Source of the DNA: Pseudomonadota bacterium
GTDB lineage: Bacteria > Pseudomonadota > Gammaproteobacteria > Burkholderiales > Thiobacteraceae
Assembly: GCA_021812385.1 (NCBI GenBank)
Contig: JAKANO010000008.1
Coordinates: 112,621 to 176,620 of the forward strand
DNA length: 64,000 nucleotides
Direction of reading: 5' to 3'
Shown here in pieces: positions 31,911-41,173 of this stretch (its first letter is position 1; each line of letters starts with the position of its first letter). A program made the position numbers and the translations under genes. Below the pieces are notes generated by a model. It did no database searches, was not told the origin of the DNA, and saw only the letters and a program-made list of their open reading frames with translations.

Positions 31911-32530
31911 TTCTTGCCCCCTTTGGCCGCTTTCTTGTTTTTCAGGAGCTCTTCCTCGTCCAAGTAGCGGTAAGTCATAGCCGTAACATCCATCACTAAA
32001 TTGCCTGTCGGCGCTTGTGTGATGCCAATATTGTTGAGGGTCACGATGCGCGGTAATTGCGCGGTGTCGCTGGCGAAGCGGCCAAGGTCATGATAACTGC
32101 CGGTCACTTTAATCGTAATGGGAAGCTCGGCATAAAAATCTTTTGCCGTTTCTTGGCCCGGTTTAAACAACTCGAATTCCAAGCCACGGCCCAAGCCGGC
32201 TTGGTTGATGTCGGTTAATAATGCGTCCATTTCCGATTTGTTTGGGAGTTGCCGCAATAGCGTGCCGAAGGCTTGCTCGATTTCGGTGACTTGCTGGCGA
32301 TAGACATCCAGGTTCACGGCCTGCTGTTTCTTATCCAGAAATTCGGCGCGCAATTTTTTCTCTTCTTGCCGCGATTGGTCCAAAGTATCGAGCTGATCTT
32401 TCCAGATAAACCAATAACCGCCCAGCAAAAGCAGCGCGAATAGAATCAGCATCGAGCCGATTTTGATCGGTACCGGCCATACGCCGATATTCTTAAACGA
32501 TAGATTGTTGATGTCGTCGGCTAGGCTCAT
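31907..32530 (-). CDS. pilO: Type IV pilus assembly protein PilO
   Basis: Bitopic inner-membrane protein forming heterodimers with PilN. 207 residues: short cytoplasmic N-terminus, membrane segment near 28-45 (MLILFALLLLGGYWFIW), coiled coil (DQSRQEEKKLRAEFLDKK), and a ferredoxin-like periplasmic domain (ELPITIKVTGSYHDLGRF, RIVTLNNIGI). Overlaps both pilN and pilP by 4 nt. Confidence 0.95.
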   Translation of the reverse strand: MSLADDINNLSFKNIGVWPVPIKIGSMLILFALLLLGGYWFIWKDQLDTLDQSRQEEKKLRAEFLDKKQQAVNLDVYRQQVTEIEQAFGTLLRQLPNKSEMDALLTDINQAGLGRGLEFELFKPGQETAKDFYAELPITIKVTGSYHDLGRFASDTAQLPRIVTLNNIGITQAPTGNLVMDVTAMTYRYLDEEELLKNKKAAKGGKK

Positions 32531-33117
32531 GGTTTTTTGTCCTTGGCTGTCGCGGGACTGGCCGGCACGGCTTGCTGTGGGGCAGACTGCTTGACGGTTA
32601 AAGTGAATTCGTTTGCACGCAAATTGTTGACTGTGACCGCCTTGACTTCGACTAGGTTAGGCGACTCCAGCCAGGGAGACTCTTCCAGGTTGCGCATCAA
32701 GGTGGAAACGCGCGCGTTGGACTGGGCGTAGCCTTGGATCGTGACGGTTTTCCCGTTTTGTTTGATGGCCTTAAGATAAATCCCCTCCGGTAGCTGGCGT
32801 ACCAATTGGTCCAGCAAGTGAACCGAGCTGGAGCGGTCTGTCTGCAAATCTTCGACGACTTTTTTACGCGCCAACAAGGATTGCGTTTTATCCTTTAAGG
32901 CTTTTATTTCGGCAATTTCTTTATCGAGCTTACCGATTTCGCCTTTGAGGTATTCGTTATTGCTTTTTTGATACTCAATAATGCCGGCGATGATGGTGTA
33001 GCCCAGTAGCACTGATAGAACACCGAGGATGGCAATACCGCCAGCGATAACGCCCATTTGGCGTTTTTGCGCTTGGCGTTTTTCTTCACGATGCGGTAGC
33101 AGGTTGATGCGAATCAT
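32527..33117 (-). CDS. pilN: Type IV pilus assembly protein PilN
   Basis: Bitopic inner-membrane protein; its N-terminal peptide binds PilM. 196 residues from the ATG at 33117, which gives the conserved start MIRINLLPHREEKR; a GTG- or TTG-type longer frame inside pilM was rejected. One membrane segment (VIAGGIAILGVLSVLLGYTI), coiled coil, then a periplasmic domain ending in a low-complexity tail. Start overlaps the pilM stop (ATGA). Confidence 0.95.
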   Translation of the reverse strand: MIRINLLPHREEKRQAQKRQMGVIAGGIAILGVLSVLLGYTIIAGIIEYQKSNNEYLKGEIGKLDKEIAEIKALKDKTQSLLARKKVVEDLQTDRSSSVHLLDQLVRQLPEGIYLKAIKQNGKTVTIQGYAQSNARVSTLMRNLEESPWLESPNLVEVKAVTVNNLRANEFTLTVKQSAPQQAVPASPATAKDKKP

Positions 33118-34187
33118 TTGTCGAACCTCCGCATCGCCAGCCCGCACGCGATGAGTAAGGCCGGGGCGTCCATCGTGAGTTGTTTGGGCTTAATGCGCGA
33201 AGAGAGCGCCATGCTCGCAAACGGGTTGGCGATCATGGTGCTGGATTGGGTGCGCGTGGCGACAATCTCATCCAAACCCGGGATCATGGCGCATCCGCCA
33301 GCCAGCAAAATGTGGTCGACTTGCGTAAATTGGCTGGAGGAAAAGAAGAACTGAATCGCACGCGCAACTTCAAGTGCCAATGTGTCCATAAACGGCTGCA
33401 GCACTTCAGACTCATAATTCTCGGGCAAACCGCCCTGGCGCTTGGCAATCTCGGCTTCATCAGAAGACAGGCTATAGCGCCGCTGAATTTCTTGGGTTAA
33501 CTGATTGCCGCCAAAAGTTTGTTCGCGCAGGTAAATCGACTGGCCATTACGCAGAACGTTTACATGCATCATCGAAGCGCCGATGTCCACGACCGCGATG
33601 GTTTGATCGCGTCCGGCATTCGGCAATTGTTGCGCTACCATCTCGCAGGCGGCTTGCGTGGCAAAAGATTCGACATCCATTACAAAGGCTTTTAAGCCGG
33701 CGCTTTCGGCAGCGGCGACACGGTCTTCTACCTTTTCCTTGCGCGAGGCTGCTATCAGGACTTCCATATCATCTGGACCACTGGCCGCGGGTCCCAGTGC
33801 CTGGAAATCCAGGTTAACTTCATCTAAGGCAAACGGAATATATTGATTTGCCTCGGTTTCGACTTGCGTTTCCAGTTCATCTTCGCGCAAGCCTGCGGGA
33901 ACAATGATCTTTTTGGTGATGACCGCAGCCGCCGGGAGCGCCATGGCCACATGTTTAGTGCGCGTACCCATGCGTTTCCAGGCGCGACGCAAGCTTTCGG
34001 CCACGGCTTCTAGATTCATGATGTTGCCATCAGTGACAGCATCCTTGGGCAGGCTTTCAATCACATAGCGCTCGACGCGCAGCAGATTTTTGCCTGCTTG
34101 CTCGATTTCAACCATTTTCACGGCGGATGAACTTATATCCACACCGATCAAAGGTGGCGACTGGGTTTGGAAGAGTTTGGCTAGCAA
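33114..34187 (-). CDS. pilM: Type IV pilus assembly ATPase-like protein PilM
   Basis: Actin/FtsA-like cytoplasmic protein that recruits PilN and links the alignment complex to the pilus motors. 357 residues with the actin-fold nucleotide motifs IGVDISSSAVKMVE, VVDIGASMMHVNVLRNG and LAGGCAMIPGLDEIV. First gene of pilMNOPQ-aroK, diverging from ponA, the classical arrangement. A sigma-70-like promoter lies about 40 nt upstream. Confidence 0.96.
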   Translation of the reverse strand: MLAKLFQTQSPPLIGVDISSSAVKMVEIEQAGKNLLRVERYVIESLPKDAVTDGNIMNLEAVAESLRRAWKRMGTRTKHVAMALPAAAVITKKIIVPAGLREDELETQVETEANQYIPFALDEVNLDFQALGPAASGPDDMEVLIAASRKEKVEDRVAAAESAGLKAFVMDVESFATQAACEMVAQQLPNAGRDQTIAVVDIGASMMHVNVLRNGQSIYLREQTFGGNQLTQEIQRRYSLSSDEAEIAKRQGGLPENYESEVLQPFMDTLALEVARAIQFFFSSSQFTQVDHILLAGGCAMIPGLDEIVATRTQSSTMIANPFASMALSSRIKPKQLTMDAPALLIACGLAMRRFDK

Positions 34188-34224
34188 GTCAAAATCCCTT
34201 TCAATTTGGGTGGGTTAGCCGAAC

Positions 34225-34253
34225 TTAATATAAATTACTTTAAATCCTAGCAA
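34225..34253 (-). promoter_or_regulatory. Candidate sigma-70 promoter of pilM operon
   Basis: Read on the minus strand: TTGCTA, 17 nt, TATTAA, with the -10 about 38 nt from the pilM ATG. Hexamers match the consensus at 4 of 6 positions each. By eye only. Confidence 0.35.
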
Positions 34254-34308
34254 CAACCATATAACGTGTAAAGCGTTTTTTTGTGGCGCCTGGCTTATCG
34301 TTAGCGGC

Positions 34309-34314
34309 TATAAT
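34309..34314 (+). promoter_or_regulatory. Candidate -10 box of ponA
   Basis: A perfect TATAAT in the divergent pilM-ponA region. No convincing -35 at 16-18 nt upstream. The start codon of ponA is 147 nt away, which leaves a long leader containing a hairpin followed by T residues. Confidence 0.4.
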
Positions 34315-34358
34315 GGTGCAAGTTTGATAGTGCCGAACACAAATAAATAAAATTTAAT

Positions 34359-34385
34359 CCCCTTTGCTTAATTTAAAGGGGTTTT
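34359..34385 (+). terminator. Terminator-like hairpin in the ponA leader
   Basis: A 7-bp stem (ccccttt/aaagggg) with a 9-nt loop is followed directly by tttt. It lies between the TATAAT box and the ponA start, so it could act as an attenuator, or as a weak terminator of stray transcripts. Confidence 0.4.
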
Positions 34386-34460
34386 ATCAACGCAAAATTG
34401 GCGTTAATTAATAGCTTCCGTTTAAACTCTCAGCTCTTACCCGAAACCGCACAAATTCAC

Positions 34461-36764
34461 ATGAAACGTCGTTGGTGGCTACTGCCAATAAAATTTATAA
34501 GCTTTTTCATGGCGCTGTTTTTTCTGATAGTGCTGCTTGCAGGTGTGCTGACCTACCCTTCTTTACCTTCCCTGAGCGTTTTAACGGACTACCAACCCAA
34601 GTTGCCTTTGCGCATCTTTACCTCGGATGGCGCCTTGCTGGGCGAGTTTGGCGAAGAACGGCGCTCGGTAGTGAAGTATGCGGATGTACCCCAAAAGCTC
34701 GTGCATGCAATTTTGGCTGCGGAGGATGATCGGTTTTTCGAGCATGGCGGCGTCGATTTCGCGGGTATCGCCCGTGCCGCTATTGCCAATGTGACAAAAG
34801 GCGGCGCGCGCGAGGGCGCTAGCACGATCACCATGCAGGTCGCGCGTAATTTTTTTCTTTCCCCGGAAAAAACCCTGACGCGTAAATTCAATGAAGTGCT
34901 CATGACATTTAAAATTGAGCACAACTTATCGAAGAACCAAATTCTAGAACTGTATATCAACCAAATTTATTTGGGGCAGCGCGCTTATGGATTTGCCGCA
35001 GCAGCGCAAACCTATTTTGGGAAGCCGCTGAACAAGCTAACGGTGGCGGAAGCCGCGATGTTGGCGGGTTTGCCGAAAGCGCCTTCGCGCAATAACCCGG
35101 TCGCAAATCCAGTCCAGGCGGCAAAACGCCAGCATTATGTTCTGGGGCGTATGCTCGAACTCAAATTTATCTCCCAGCAGGAGTACAAGGCGGCGCTGGA
35201 TGAAAAGCTGCGGGTTCATCACGATACTGGGATGGCCGAAGTGCCGGGGGATTATGTGGCGGAAATGGCGCGACAATTTATGGTCGAACGCTATGGCGAT
35301 GCGACCTACACCAGCGGCTTTAAAATCATTACGACTTTACGTAAGCGGGATCAAGAGGCAGCGAACTTCGCGGTACGGCAAAATGTTATGGATTATGACC
35401 GGCGCCATGGCTGGCGCGGGCCTGAGGGGCAGGTGAACTTGCTTTCCGATGTCGCGCAAAAAGAGGAAGCGCTAGAAGAGTCATTGCAAGATTACGAGGA
35501 TGTTGGCGATTTAATACCGGCCCTAGTCCTTGAGGCCGGACCCAAGCACATTAAGGTATTTGCAAAAAACGAGGGCTTTCTCGAAATCGGCGCTGATGGC
35601 CTATCCATGGTGCAAAGAGCGCTGGCGGATAAAAGCGGCAAATCAAAATTCAAACCCGGTATCGTGATTCGAGTCAATAAGGATGCGAAGGGGCGCTGGC
35701 AAGTTGTGCAGATTCCTGCGGTCGAGGCGGCTTTAGTATCGATTAGCCCGGGAGATGGGGCGATTCGCGCCCTAGTTGGCGGATTCAATTTTGCGCGCAA
35801 CAAATTTAATCACGTGATTCAAGCTTGGCGCCAACCCGGCTCGAGCTTTAAGCCGTTTATTTATTCTGCCGCATTGGAAAAGGGGTTGACCCCAGCAACC
35901 GTGATCAACGATGCGCCGCTGGTGTTCAATGCCGGCCAAACCGGCAGCAAGCCGTGGGAACCGAAAAACTACGATGGCACTTACTCCGGCCCGATCCGCA
36001 TGCGCACGGCTTTAACCAAATCAAAAAACATGGTGTCGATCCGTATTTTGCAAACTATCGGCCCGCGCTATGCCCAGGATTACATTACCCGCTTTGGCTT
36101 TAATGCGGAGCAACACCCGGCGTACTTAACCATGGCGCTGGGGGCGGGTTCGGTTACGCCATTCCAGATGGCGTCGGCGTATAGCGTGTTTGCCAATGGC
36201 GGCTATCGCGTTAACCCCTATTACATTGAGCGTATCCTGGACGCACACGGCAAGGTGTTGGCACAAGCCAACCCGGTGCGTGCAGGTGAAAACGCAGAGC
36301 TCGCCATTGATCCGCGCAACGCGTTCATCATGACCTCGATGATGAAAGATGTGGTGCGTTTCGGCACGGCGGCGCGCGCCATGCAATTAGGGCGCAGTGA
36401 TTTAGCGGGAAAAACCGGCACGACCAATGATCAAGTGGATGCTTGGTTTTGTGGGTTTAATCCCAGCCTGGTGGCGGTGGCCTGGATCGGTTTCGACCAA
36501 CCGCGCTCGCTCGGCGGTAGTGAAACCGGCGCCCAAGCTGCGTTGCCGATGTGGATGTTGTATATGGGTAAGGTTTTAAAAGGCGTGCCCGAGACCGCCC
36601 TGCCGATGCCGGAAGGCGTCGTGGTGGCAAATATCGATGCTGCTGGAAAGCGTGCGGAAGACGGCAAGCCCGAGTTTTTTTACCGAGAAAACGTACCTGC
36701 GGAGCGACCGAGCGTGAACGATGGCGGCGGCGCCAAGGATGACGTAAACAACGAAATTTTTTAG
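34461..36764 (+). CDS. ponA: Penicillin-binding protein 1A
   Basis: Bifunctional peptidoglycan glycosyltransferase/transpeptidase anchored by one N-terminal membrane helix (LPIKFISFFMALFFLIVLLAG). 767 residues from the ATG at 34461. Glycosyltransferase domain with catalytic Glu in AAEDDRFFEHGG and GASTITMQVARNFFLS; then the OB-like insert typical of PBP1a; transpeptidase motifs PGSSFKPF (SxxK), SKN and KTGTTND. An in-frame TTG at 34398 would add 21 residues and cannot be excluded; the ATG gives the usual short basic cytoplasmic start. Divergent from pilMNOPQ as in most proteobacteria. Confidence 0.95.
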   Translation: MKRRWWLLPIKFISFFMALFFLIVLLAGVLTYPSLPSLSVLTDYQPKLPLRIFTSDGALLGEFGEERRSVVKYADVPQKLVHAILAAEDDRFFEHGGVDFAGIARAAIANVTKGGAREGASTITMQVARNFFLSPEKTLTRKFNEVLMTFKIEHNLSKNQILELYINQIYLGQRAYGFAAAAQTYFGKPLNKLTVAEAAMLAGLPKAPSRNNPVANPVQAAKRQHYVLGRMLELKFISQQEYKAALDEKLRVHHDTGMAEVPGDYVAEMARQFMVERYGDATYTSGFKIITTLRKRDQEAANFAVRQNVMDYDRRHGWRGPEGQVNLLSDVAQKEEALEESLQDYEDVGDLIPALVLEAGPKHIKVFAKNEGFLEIGADGLSMVQRALADKSGKSKFKPGIVIRVNKDAKGRWQVVQIPAVEAALVSISPGDGAIRALVGGFNFARNKFNHVIQAWRQPGSSFKPFIYSAALEKGLTPATVINDAPLVFNAGQTGSKPWEPKNYDGTYSGPIRMRTALTKSKNMVSIRILQTIGPRYAQDYITRFGFNAEQHPAYLTMALGAGSVTPFQMASAYSVFANGGYRVNPYYIERILDAHGKVLAQANPVRAGENAELAIDPRNAFIMTSMMKDVVRFGTAARAMQLGRSDLAGKTGTTNDQVDAWFCGFNPSLVAVAWIGFDQPRSLGGSETGAQAALPMWMLYMGKVLKGVPETALPMPEGVVVANIDAAGKRAEDGKPEFFYRENVPAERPSVNDGGGAKDDVNNEIF

Positions 36765-36781
36765 TCGGTGTCGAAATTAAA

Positions 36782-37393
36782 ATGGCGCGCCATAGCCACC
36801 CATCGCACAGTCATTTACGAGAAAGTATTGCGCAACTGGCCGCGCGGCTGATGGCGGAGGGGATTCAGGACTTTGCCCTGGCCAAACGCAAAGCGGCGCG
36901 CCAACTCGGTGCGGCAGACACACAAAATTTGCCCAACAATAGCGAAATCGAACAGGCATTACGCACTTATCAAGCGCTGTATCAGCGCGAGCACCAAGAG
37001 AACCAGCTCAGCCAGCTGCGCGCGCAAGCGCTGCAGGTGATGGGGATGCTGGCGCGTTTCGACCCGCTGCTGACGGGCTCGGTCTTGCGGGGCACCGCGA
37101 CCCCGTATTCCGACATCAATATATTGCTGTTTGCCGACAGCCAGAAAGAGGTGGAACTGTATCTGCTGAATCGCGAACTGGTATATAAAACCAGTGAAAA
37201 GCGTTTCCGCTTTAGCGATGGTTTGCGGCCGGTCCCGGTGCTGCATTTAAGCAACAGTGGCGAGGCAGAGGTTCAATTGGCGATTTTATCTATCGCAGAT
37301 CGTAGGCAATTACCGTTGAGCCCGATTGATGGACTGACCATGAAAGGGGCGCGCTTGATAGAGCTGCAGTCCCTGCTGGATAAAGAAACATAG
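36782..37393 (+). CDS. Nucleotidyltransferase-fold protein
   Basis: A 203-residue protein found downstream of ponA. Residues ~1-60 are helical and basic. A possible nucleotidyltransferase motif follows: LLTGSVLRGTATPYSDINIL (GS...SDI), then beta/alpha segments. The catalytic acidic pattern is only partly clear (SDIN in place of DxD), so activity is uncertain. Homologues are sometimes labelled UDP-N-acetylmuramate-alanine ligase, which the sequence does not support. Starts 17 nt after ponA, likely cotranscribed. Confidence 0.6.
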   Translation: MARHSHPSHSHLRESIAQLAARLMAEGIQDFALAKRKAARQLGAADTQNLPNNSEIEQALRTYQALYQREHQENQLSQLRAQALQVMGMLARFDPLLTGSVLRGTATPYSDINILLFADSQKEVELYLLNRELVYKTSEKRFRFSDGLRPVPVLHLSNSGEAEVQLAILSIADRRQLPLSPIDGLTMKGARLIELQSLLDKET

Positions 37394-37401
37394 TACTTTC
37401 T

Positions 37402-37438
37402 AAAGGGCCTGCGTTAAAAGCCATCGGGCAGGGCCTTT
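37402..37438 (+). terminator. Possible hairpin terminator
   Basis: Eleven-base arms with one mismatch (aaagggcctgc / gcagggccttt) and a 15-nt loop, just after the ponA-downstream gene. There is no T run behind it, so Rho-independent termination is uncertain. Confidence 0.35.
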
Positions 37439-37587
37439 AAAAATGGCGGGCTTGATCCCGGTTGCGGGTGCCAAAACATCGTCATCAGCGTTGTCAGCTA
37501 GACGAGCAAAAGAATAACGGTGCTAATGAGATAATGCATCCCAATGAATTTAATGCCTTATTTTTTGGGTGGCCCAGGCTAAAGCCG

Positions 37588-37603
37588 TGGCACGAAGCGT
37601 GCT
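37588..37603 (+). promoter_or_regulatory. Sigma-54 promoter upstream of the EpsB-PrsK-PrsR block
   Basis: TGGCACGAAGCGTGCT matches the sigma-54 consensus TGGCAC-N5-TTGCW at all but one base, with the exact GG-N10-GC spacing. Transcription would start near 37614, 57 nt before the sugar transferase ATG. The block encodes PrsR, a sigma-54 activator with an intact GAFTGA loop, so autoregulation is likely. Confidence 0.75.
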
Positions 37604-37670
37604 TTAAGTCTTTTGTCATACACGCATAACTTTTTTATTAAGCGCTATTACAGGCGGACCGCATCTAAAA

Positions 37671-39062
37671 ATGATTCGCGTATTTAATTTTTATCTGTCA
37701 AAAGGCATGCTCCTGCTGCTGGTGCTGGAAGCCGCGCTGTTACTTGCGGCAATCCCGATGGGCGTGCAGTCACGCTTCCAAGGTTCGGCATGGACGCCTT
37801 CGTCCGGCATCATCGGGATTAATGCCGTGTTGTTCTTGGGTTTGGGTTTGGCGGTGATGAGCGCCTTCGGATTGTATCGGCGCGATTTTGAAGAAGGCCT
37901 GGGCAGCATGTTGTTCCGGGTCGCGGCCAGTTTCTTGCTCATTTTGTTGGGTATGGCGGCCTTGTACTATTTGTTCCCGGACATACACCTGGGCCGCGGC
38001 GCTTTGGGCGCGGCGTGTGTGGCGGGGCTGGGTGCGGTATTGCTGGTGCGCGCCACGGTGTTTCGCTGGGCCGACTTGGCGGTGCTCAAACACCGCATGC
38101 TTGTGCTGGGCACCGGCACGCGCGCCGCCAAGGCGATGGAGCTGCTGCACGCGGCTGATTCCCGCCGCCGCATGCATATCGTGGGATTTTTGCCGCTGCA
38201 AGGCTTGCATCATTTCGTCGACCATAGCTTGATCTTGGCAGAGCAAGGCACGCTGCCGGAGATCGTGGATAAATACCAGATCGATGAAATCGTGATTGCA
38301 GTGCGCGAACGCCGCGGCGGCGGCTTGCCGGTGAATGATTTGCTCGAGTGCAAACTCAAGGGCGTGCATGTGATTGAGCTATCCAGCTTCTTCGAGAGAG
38401 AGCGCGGGCAAGTGCAGCTTGAATCCTTGAATGCCAGCTGGATGGTGTTGTCCGACGGTTTTCAACAAGGTTTTTTGCGCGATGCCGGGAAAAGAATATT
38501 TGATCTTGTGGCCAGCTTAAGCTTGCTGGTGCTGACATTGCCGCTGATGTTGCTGGCCATCGTGGTCATTGTTTTGGAATCCGGTTTTCCCGTTCTCTAT
38601 CGGCAAGAGCGGGTGGGGCTGGGCGGCAAAATATTTACCATCTATAAATTTCGCAGCATGGTGCAAAATGCCGAAAAAGACGGCGCGCCACAATGGGCGC
38701 AAGCCGGTGATGCGCGCGTGACCCGCTTCGGGAATTTTATCCGCAAGGTGCGTATCGATGAGCTCCCGCAAATTTTCAATGTGCTGCGCGGCGACATGAG
38801 TTTTGTCGGCCCGCGCCCGGAACGCCCATTTTTCGTTGATCAGTTGATTGAACAAGTCCCCTATTACGCCGCGCGACACAGCGTCAAACCCGGCATTACG
38901 GGCTGGGCGCAAGTGCGTTACCCTTATGGCGCCTCGCTCGAAGACGCCATCGAAAAGCTTCAATATGATTTGTACTATGTTAAAAATCATACTTTCTTCC
39001 TAGATCTGCTCATCATGTTTCAAACCGCGCAAGTCGTCCTGTTTGGCAAGGGGGCGAGATAG
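37671..39062 (+). CDS. PEP-CTERM/exosortase-associated sugar transferase (EpsB type)
   Basis: Polyprenyl-phosphate sugar-1-phosphate transferase that starts exopolysaccharide synthesis. 463 residues: four N-terminal membrane segments, a CoA-binding-like Rossmann domain (MLVLGTGTRAAKAMELL), a fifth hydrophobic segment (ASLSLLVLTLPLMLLAIVVI) and the catalytic bacterial sugar transferase domain (YRQERVGLGGKIFTIYKFRSM, RIDELPQIFNVLRGDMSFVGPRPERP, KPGITGWAQVRYPYG). It is followed by PrsK and PrsR, the usual neighbours in PEP-CTERM exopolysaccharide loci. A sigma-54 promoter lies upstream. Confidence 0.92.
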   Translation: MIRVFNFYLSKGMLLLLVLEAALLLAAIPMGVQSRFQGSAWTPSSGIIGINAVLFLGLGLAVMSAFGLYRRDFEEGLGSMLFRVAASFLLILLGMAALYYLFPDIHLGRGALGAACVAGLGAVLLVRATVFRWADLAVLKHRMLVLGTGTRAAKAMELLHAADSRRRMHIVGFLPLQGLHHFVDHSLILAEQGTLPEIVDKYQIDEIVIAVRERRGGGLPVNDLLECKLKGVHVIELSSFFERERGQVQLESLNASWMVLSDGFQQGFLRDAGKRIFDLVASLSLLVLTLPLMLLAIVVIVLESGFPVLYRQERVGLGGKIFTIYKFRSMVQNAEKDGAPQWAQAGDARVTRFGNFIRKVRIDELPQIFNVLRGDMSFVGPRPERPFFVDQLIEQVPYYAARHSVKPGITGWAQVRYPYGASLEDAIEKLQYDLYYVKNHTFFLDLLIMFQTAQVVLFGKGAR

Positions 39063-39067
39063 CCGCC

Positions 39068-41173
39068 ATGGAATTGCCGATAGGCGCGATCAGTTACGGA
39101 TTCGCAGCGCTTGCATTCGCCGTGCTGACGGGCTTGCTGGCGTTAAGCCGGCGCGACAAATTTCATGGCGTCCTGCTGGTGCTGGCGGCCGGCATCAGCT
39201 GCGTGTGGGCCGCGATTACGGCTTATACCTTAATGCGCGATATCCATTCCGCGCTCCCTCAACTATTGGAAATCGCGCGCGACGGTTTATGGTTATTGTT
39301 GCTGTGGAAGATATTCGCGCCAGGTGGGGGCCCCATAGGCCGGCCAACGACGGCCATGCGGCGTGCTTTTGTTTTCGGCGCAGGCGTCTTCGGCGCGGTG
39401 TTTTTATACACGCTCGCATTGCATGCGCGGATTTTGCCGACAGCGATGGATGGCGGACAGGGTTGGGTCATCATTGGCCACATTGCGCTTGCGCTGCTCG
39501 GACTCGCGTTGGTGGAGCAGCTTTATCGCAATGCGGCCGAAACGCAACGCTGGTCGATCAAGCACATTTGCCTGGGGCTTGGCGGCTTGTTTGCTTTCGA
39601 TTTTTATCTTTACTCCGATGCCTTGTTGTTTAAGGCCATCGACATTGGAATCTGGAACGCGCGCGGCATGGTGAACGCGCTGATCGTGCCGTTGATTGCG
39701 GTATCCGCAGCGCGCAATCCGCAATGGTCCTTGAATATCGCCGTGTCGCGCGGTGTCGTGTTTCATACCGCGACATTATTCGGTGCGGGCCTGTATCTAT
39801 TGATCATGGCCGCAGCCGGGTACTACATCCGCATTTTTGGGGGCAACTGGGGCGGCGTGCTGCAAGCGGCATTTTTGTTCGGCGCGATCCTGATGTTGTT
39901 CTTGCTGTTATTTTCCGGCGCATTGCGGGCGCGCTTGAAGGTTCTGCTGAGCAAGCATTTTTTTAGCTACAAATACGACTACCGTGAAGAGTGGCTGCGT
40001 TTTACCTATACCCTGTCTGCCGGTGAGCCGGGCGTGAATTTGCGCGAACGCTCGCTACGCGCGGTCGCCGAGTTGATGGACAGCCCCGCTGCCATGCTGT
40101 GGGTGGAGCGCGACGGCGCATTTCATCAAGTCGCGCAGTGGAACATGCCGGTGACAATCGACAGCGAGAATTCCCAGGGGGCGCTATGCGCATTTTTAGC
40201 CGAGCGCCAATGGGTGGTGAATTTAAAAGAATATGCCGAGAAACCGGACATTTATGGGGGGCTGCAATTGCCCGTGTGGCTTACCGCGCTACCGCGGGCT
40301 TGGCTCGTCGTACCGCTGATCTTGCATGAACGTCTCATGGGATTCATTGTGTTGGCCGATGCGCGCAGTCCGCGCGAATTTAACTGGGAAGACAGTGATT
40401 TACTGAAAACCATCGGGCGGCAAGTCGCGGTGTATATCGCGCAGGTTGAATCAACCGAAGCGCTGGTGGAGGCGCGCCAGTTTGAATCGTTTAATCGCTT
40501 ATCGACGTATGTCGTGCACGACCTCAAAAACATTGTGGCGCAATTGTCTTTACTCTTATCCAATGCGCAAAAGCATAAGCATAAACCGGAATTCCAAGAA
40601 GATATGCTGGCCACCATCGACAATGCCACACAACGCATGACGCGCTTGCTGGGGCAGCTGCGCGCCGGCTATCAATCCGCGCAGCAGCAGGCATCGATAG
40701 AGCTGGGGCAATTGCTGGAGTTGGTGGTGCGGGAGAAAAATCATTGCAGCCCTGCACCGCAATTGACCAAGCCGGATCAATCCCTATGGATCATCGGCGA
40801 TAAAGAGCGCTTAGCGCGGGTACTTGGGCACTTGGTACAAAATGCGATCGAGGCCACCGCCGCTAGCGGCACGGTACACGTTACGCTCGATGCGCAAGGC
40901 GAGCGCGGCGTTATCCATGTGTCGGACAGCGGTAAGGGCATGGATGAAACGTTCATCCGCGAGAAATTGTTTCGTCCCTTCACCACCACCAAAAGCAGCG
41001 GCATGGGGATTGGCGTTTATGAATGCCGTGAATATGTGCGCGAGCTACAAGGCGAAATCCAAGTGACCAGCACCGTTGAACAAGGCAGCACATTTAGCAT
41101 CAGCTTGCCTTTGCGCAAGTCGGTGCAACCCGAAATCGAATCGCAGTCTTTGCAAGGAGCGGGCGGTGGCTAA
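39068..41173 (+). CDS. prsK: PEP-CTERM system histidine kinase PrsK
   Basis: A 701-residue membrane sensor kinase. About nine to ten N-terminal hydrophobic segments (residues 1-290) precede a GAF-like domain (~310-460), then the HisKA-like phosphoacceptor region (FNRLSTYVVHDLKNIVAQLSLL, with His in VHDLKN) and an ATPase domain (N box HLVQNAIEAT, G1 HVSDSGKGMD, G2 GMGIGVYECREYV). VHDLKN is the known PrsK variant of the H box. It should phosphorylate PrsR. The stop overlaps the prsR start by 8 nt. Confidence 0.93.
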   Translation: MELPIGAISYGFAALAFAVLTGLLALSRRDKFHGVLLVLAAGISCVWAAITAYTLMRDIHSALPQLLEIARDGLWLLLLWKIFAPGGGPIGRPTTAMRRAFVFGAGVFGAVFLYTLALHARILPTAMDGGQGWVIIGHIALALLGLALVEQLYRNAAETQRWSIKHICLGLGGLFAFDFYLYSDALLFKAIDIGIWNARGMVNALIVPLIAVSAARNPQWSLNIAVSRGVVFHTATLFGAGLYLLIMAAAGYYIRIFGGNWGGVLQAAFLFGAILMLFLLLFSGALRARLKVLLSKHFFSYKYDYREEWLRFTYTLSAGEPGVNLRERSLRAVAELMDSPAAMLWVERDGAFHQVAQWNMPVTIDSENSQGALCAFLAERQWVVNLKEYAEKPDIYGGLQLPVWLTALPRAWLVVPLILHERLMGFIVLADARSPREFNWEDSDLLKTIGRQVAVYIAQVESTEALVEARQFESFNRLSTYVVHDLKNIVAQLSLLLSNAQKHKHKPEFQEDMLATIDNATQRMTRLLGQLRAGYQSAQQQASIELGQLLELVVREKNHCSPAPQLTKPDQSLWIIGDKERLARVLGHLVQNAIEATAASGTVHVTLDAQGERGVIHVSDSGKGMDETFIREKLFRPFTTTKSSGMGIGVYECREYVRELQGEIQVTSTVEQGSTFSISLPLRKSVQPEIESQSLQGAGGG

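Noticed and set aside
34398..34460. TTG start for ponA adding 21 residues
   Set aside because: The added residues are not typical of PBP1a; the ATG gives a short basic cytoplasmic start. Not fully excluded.
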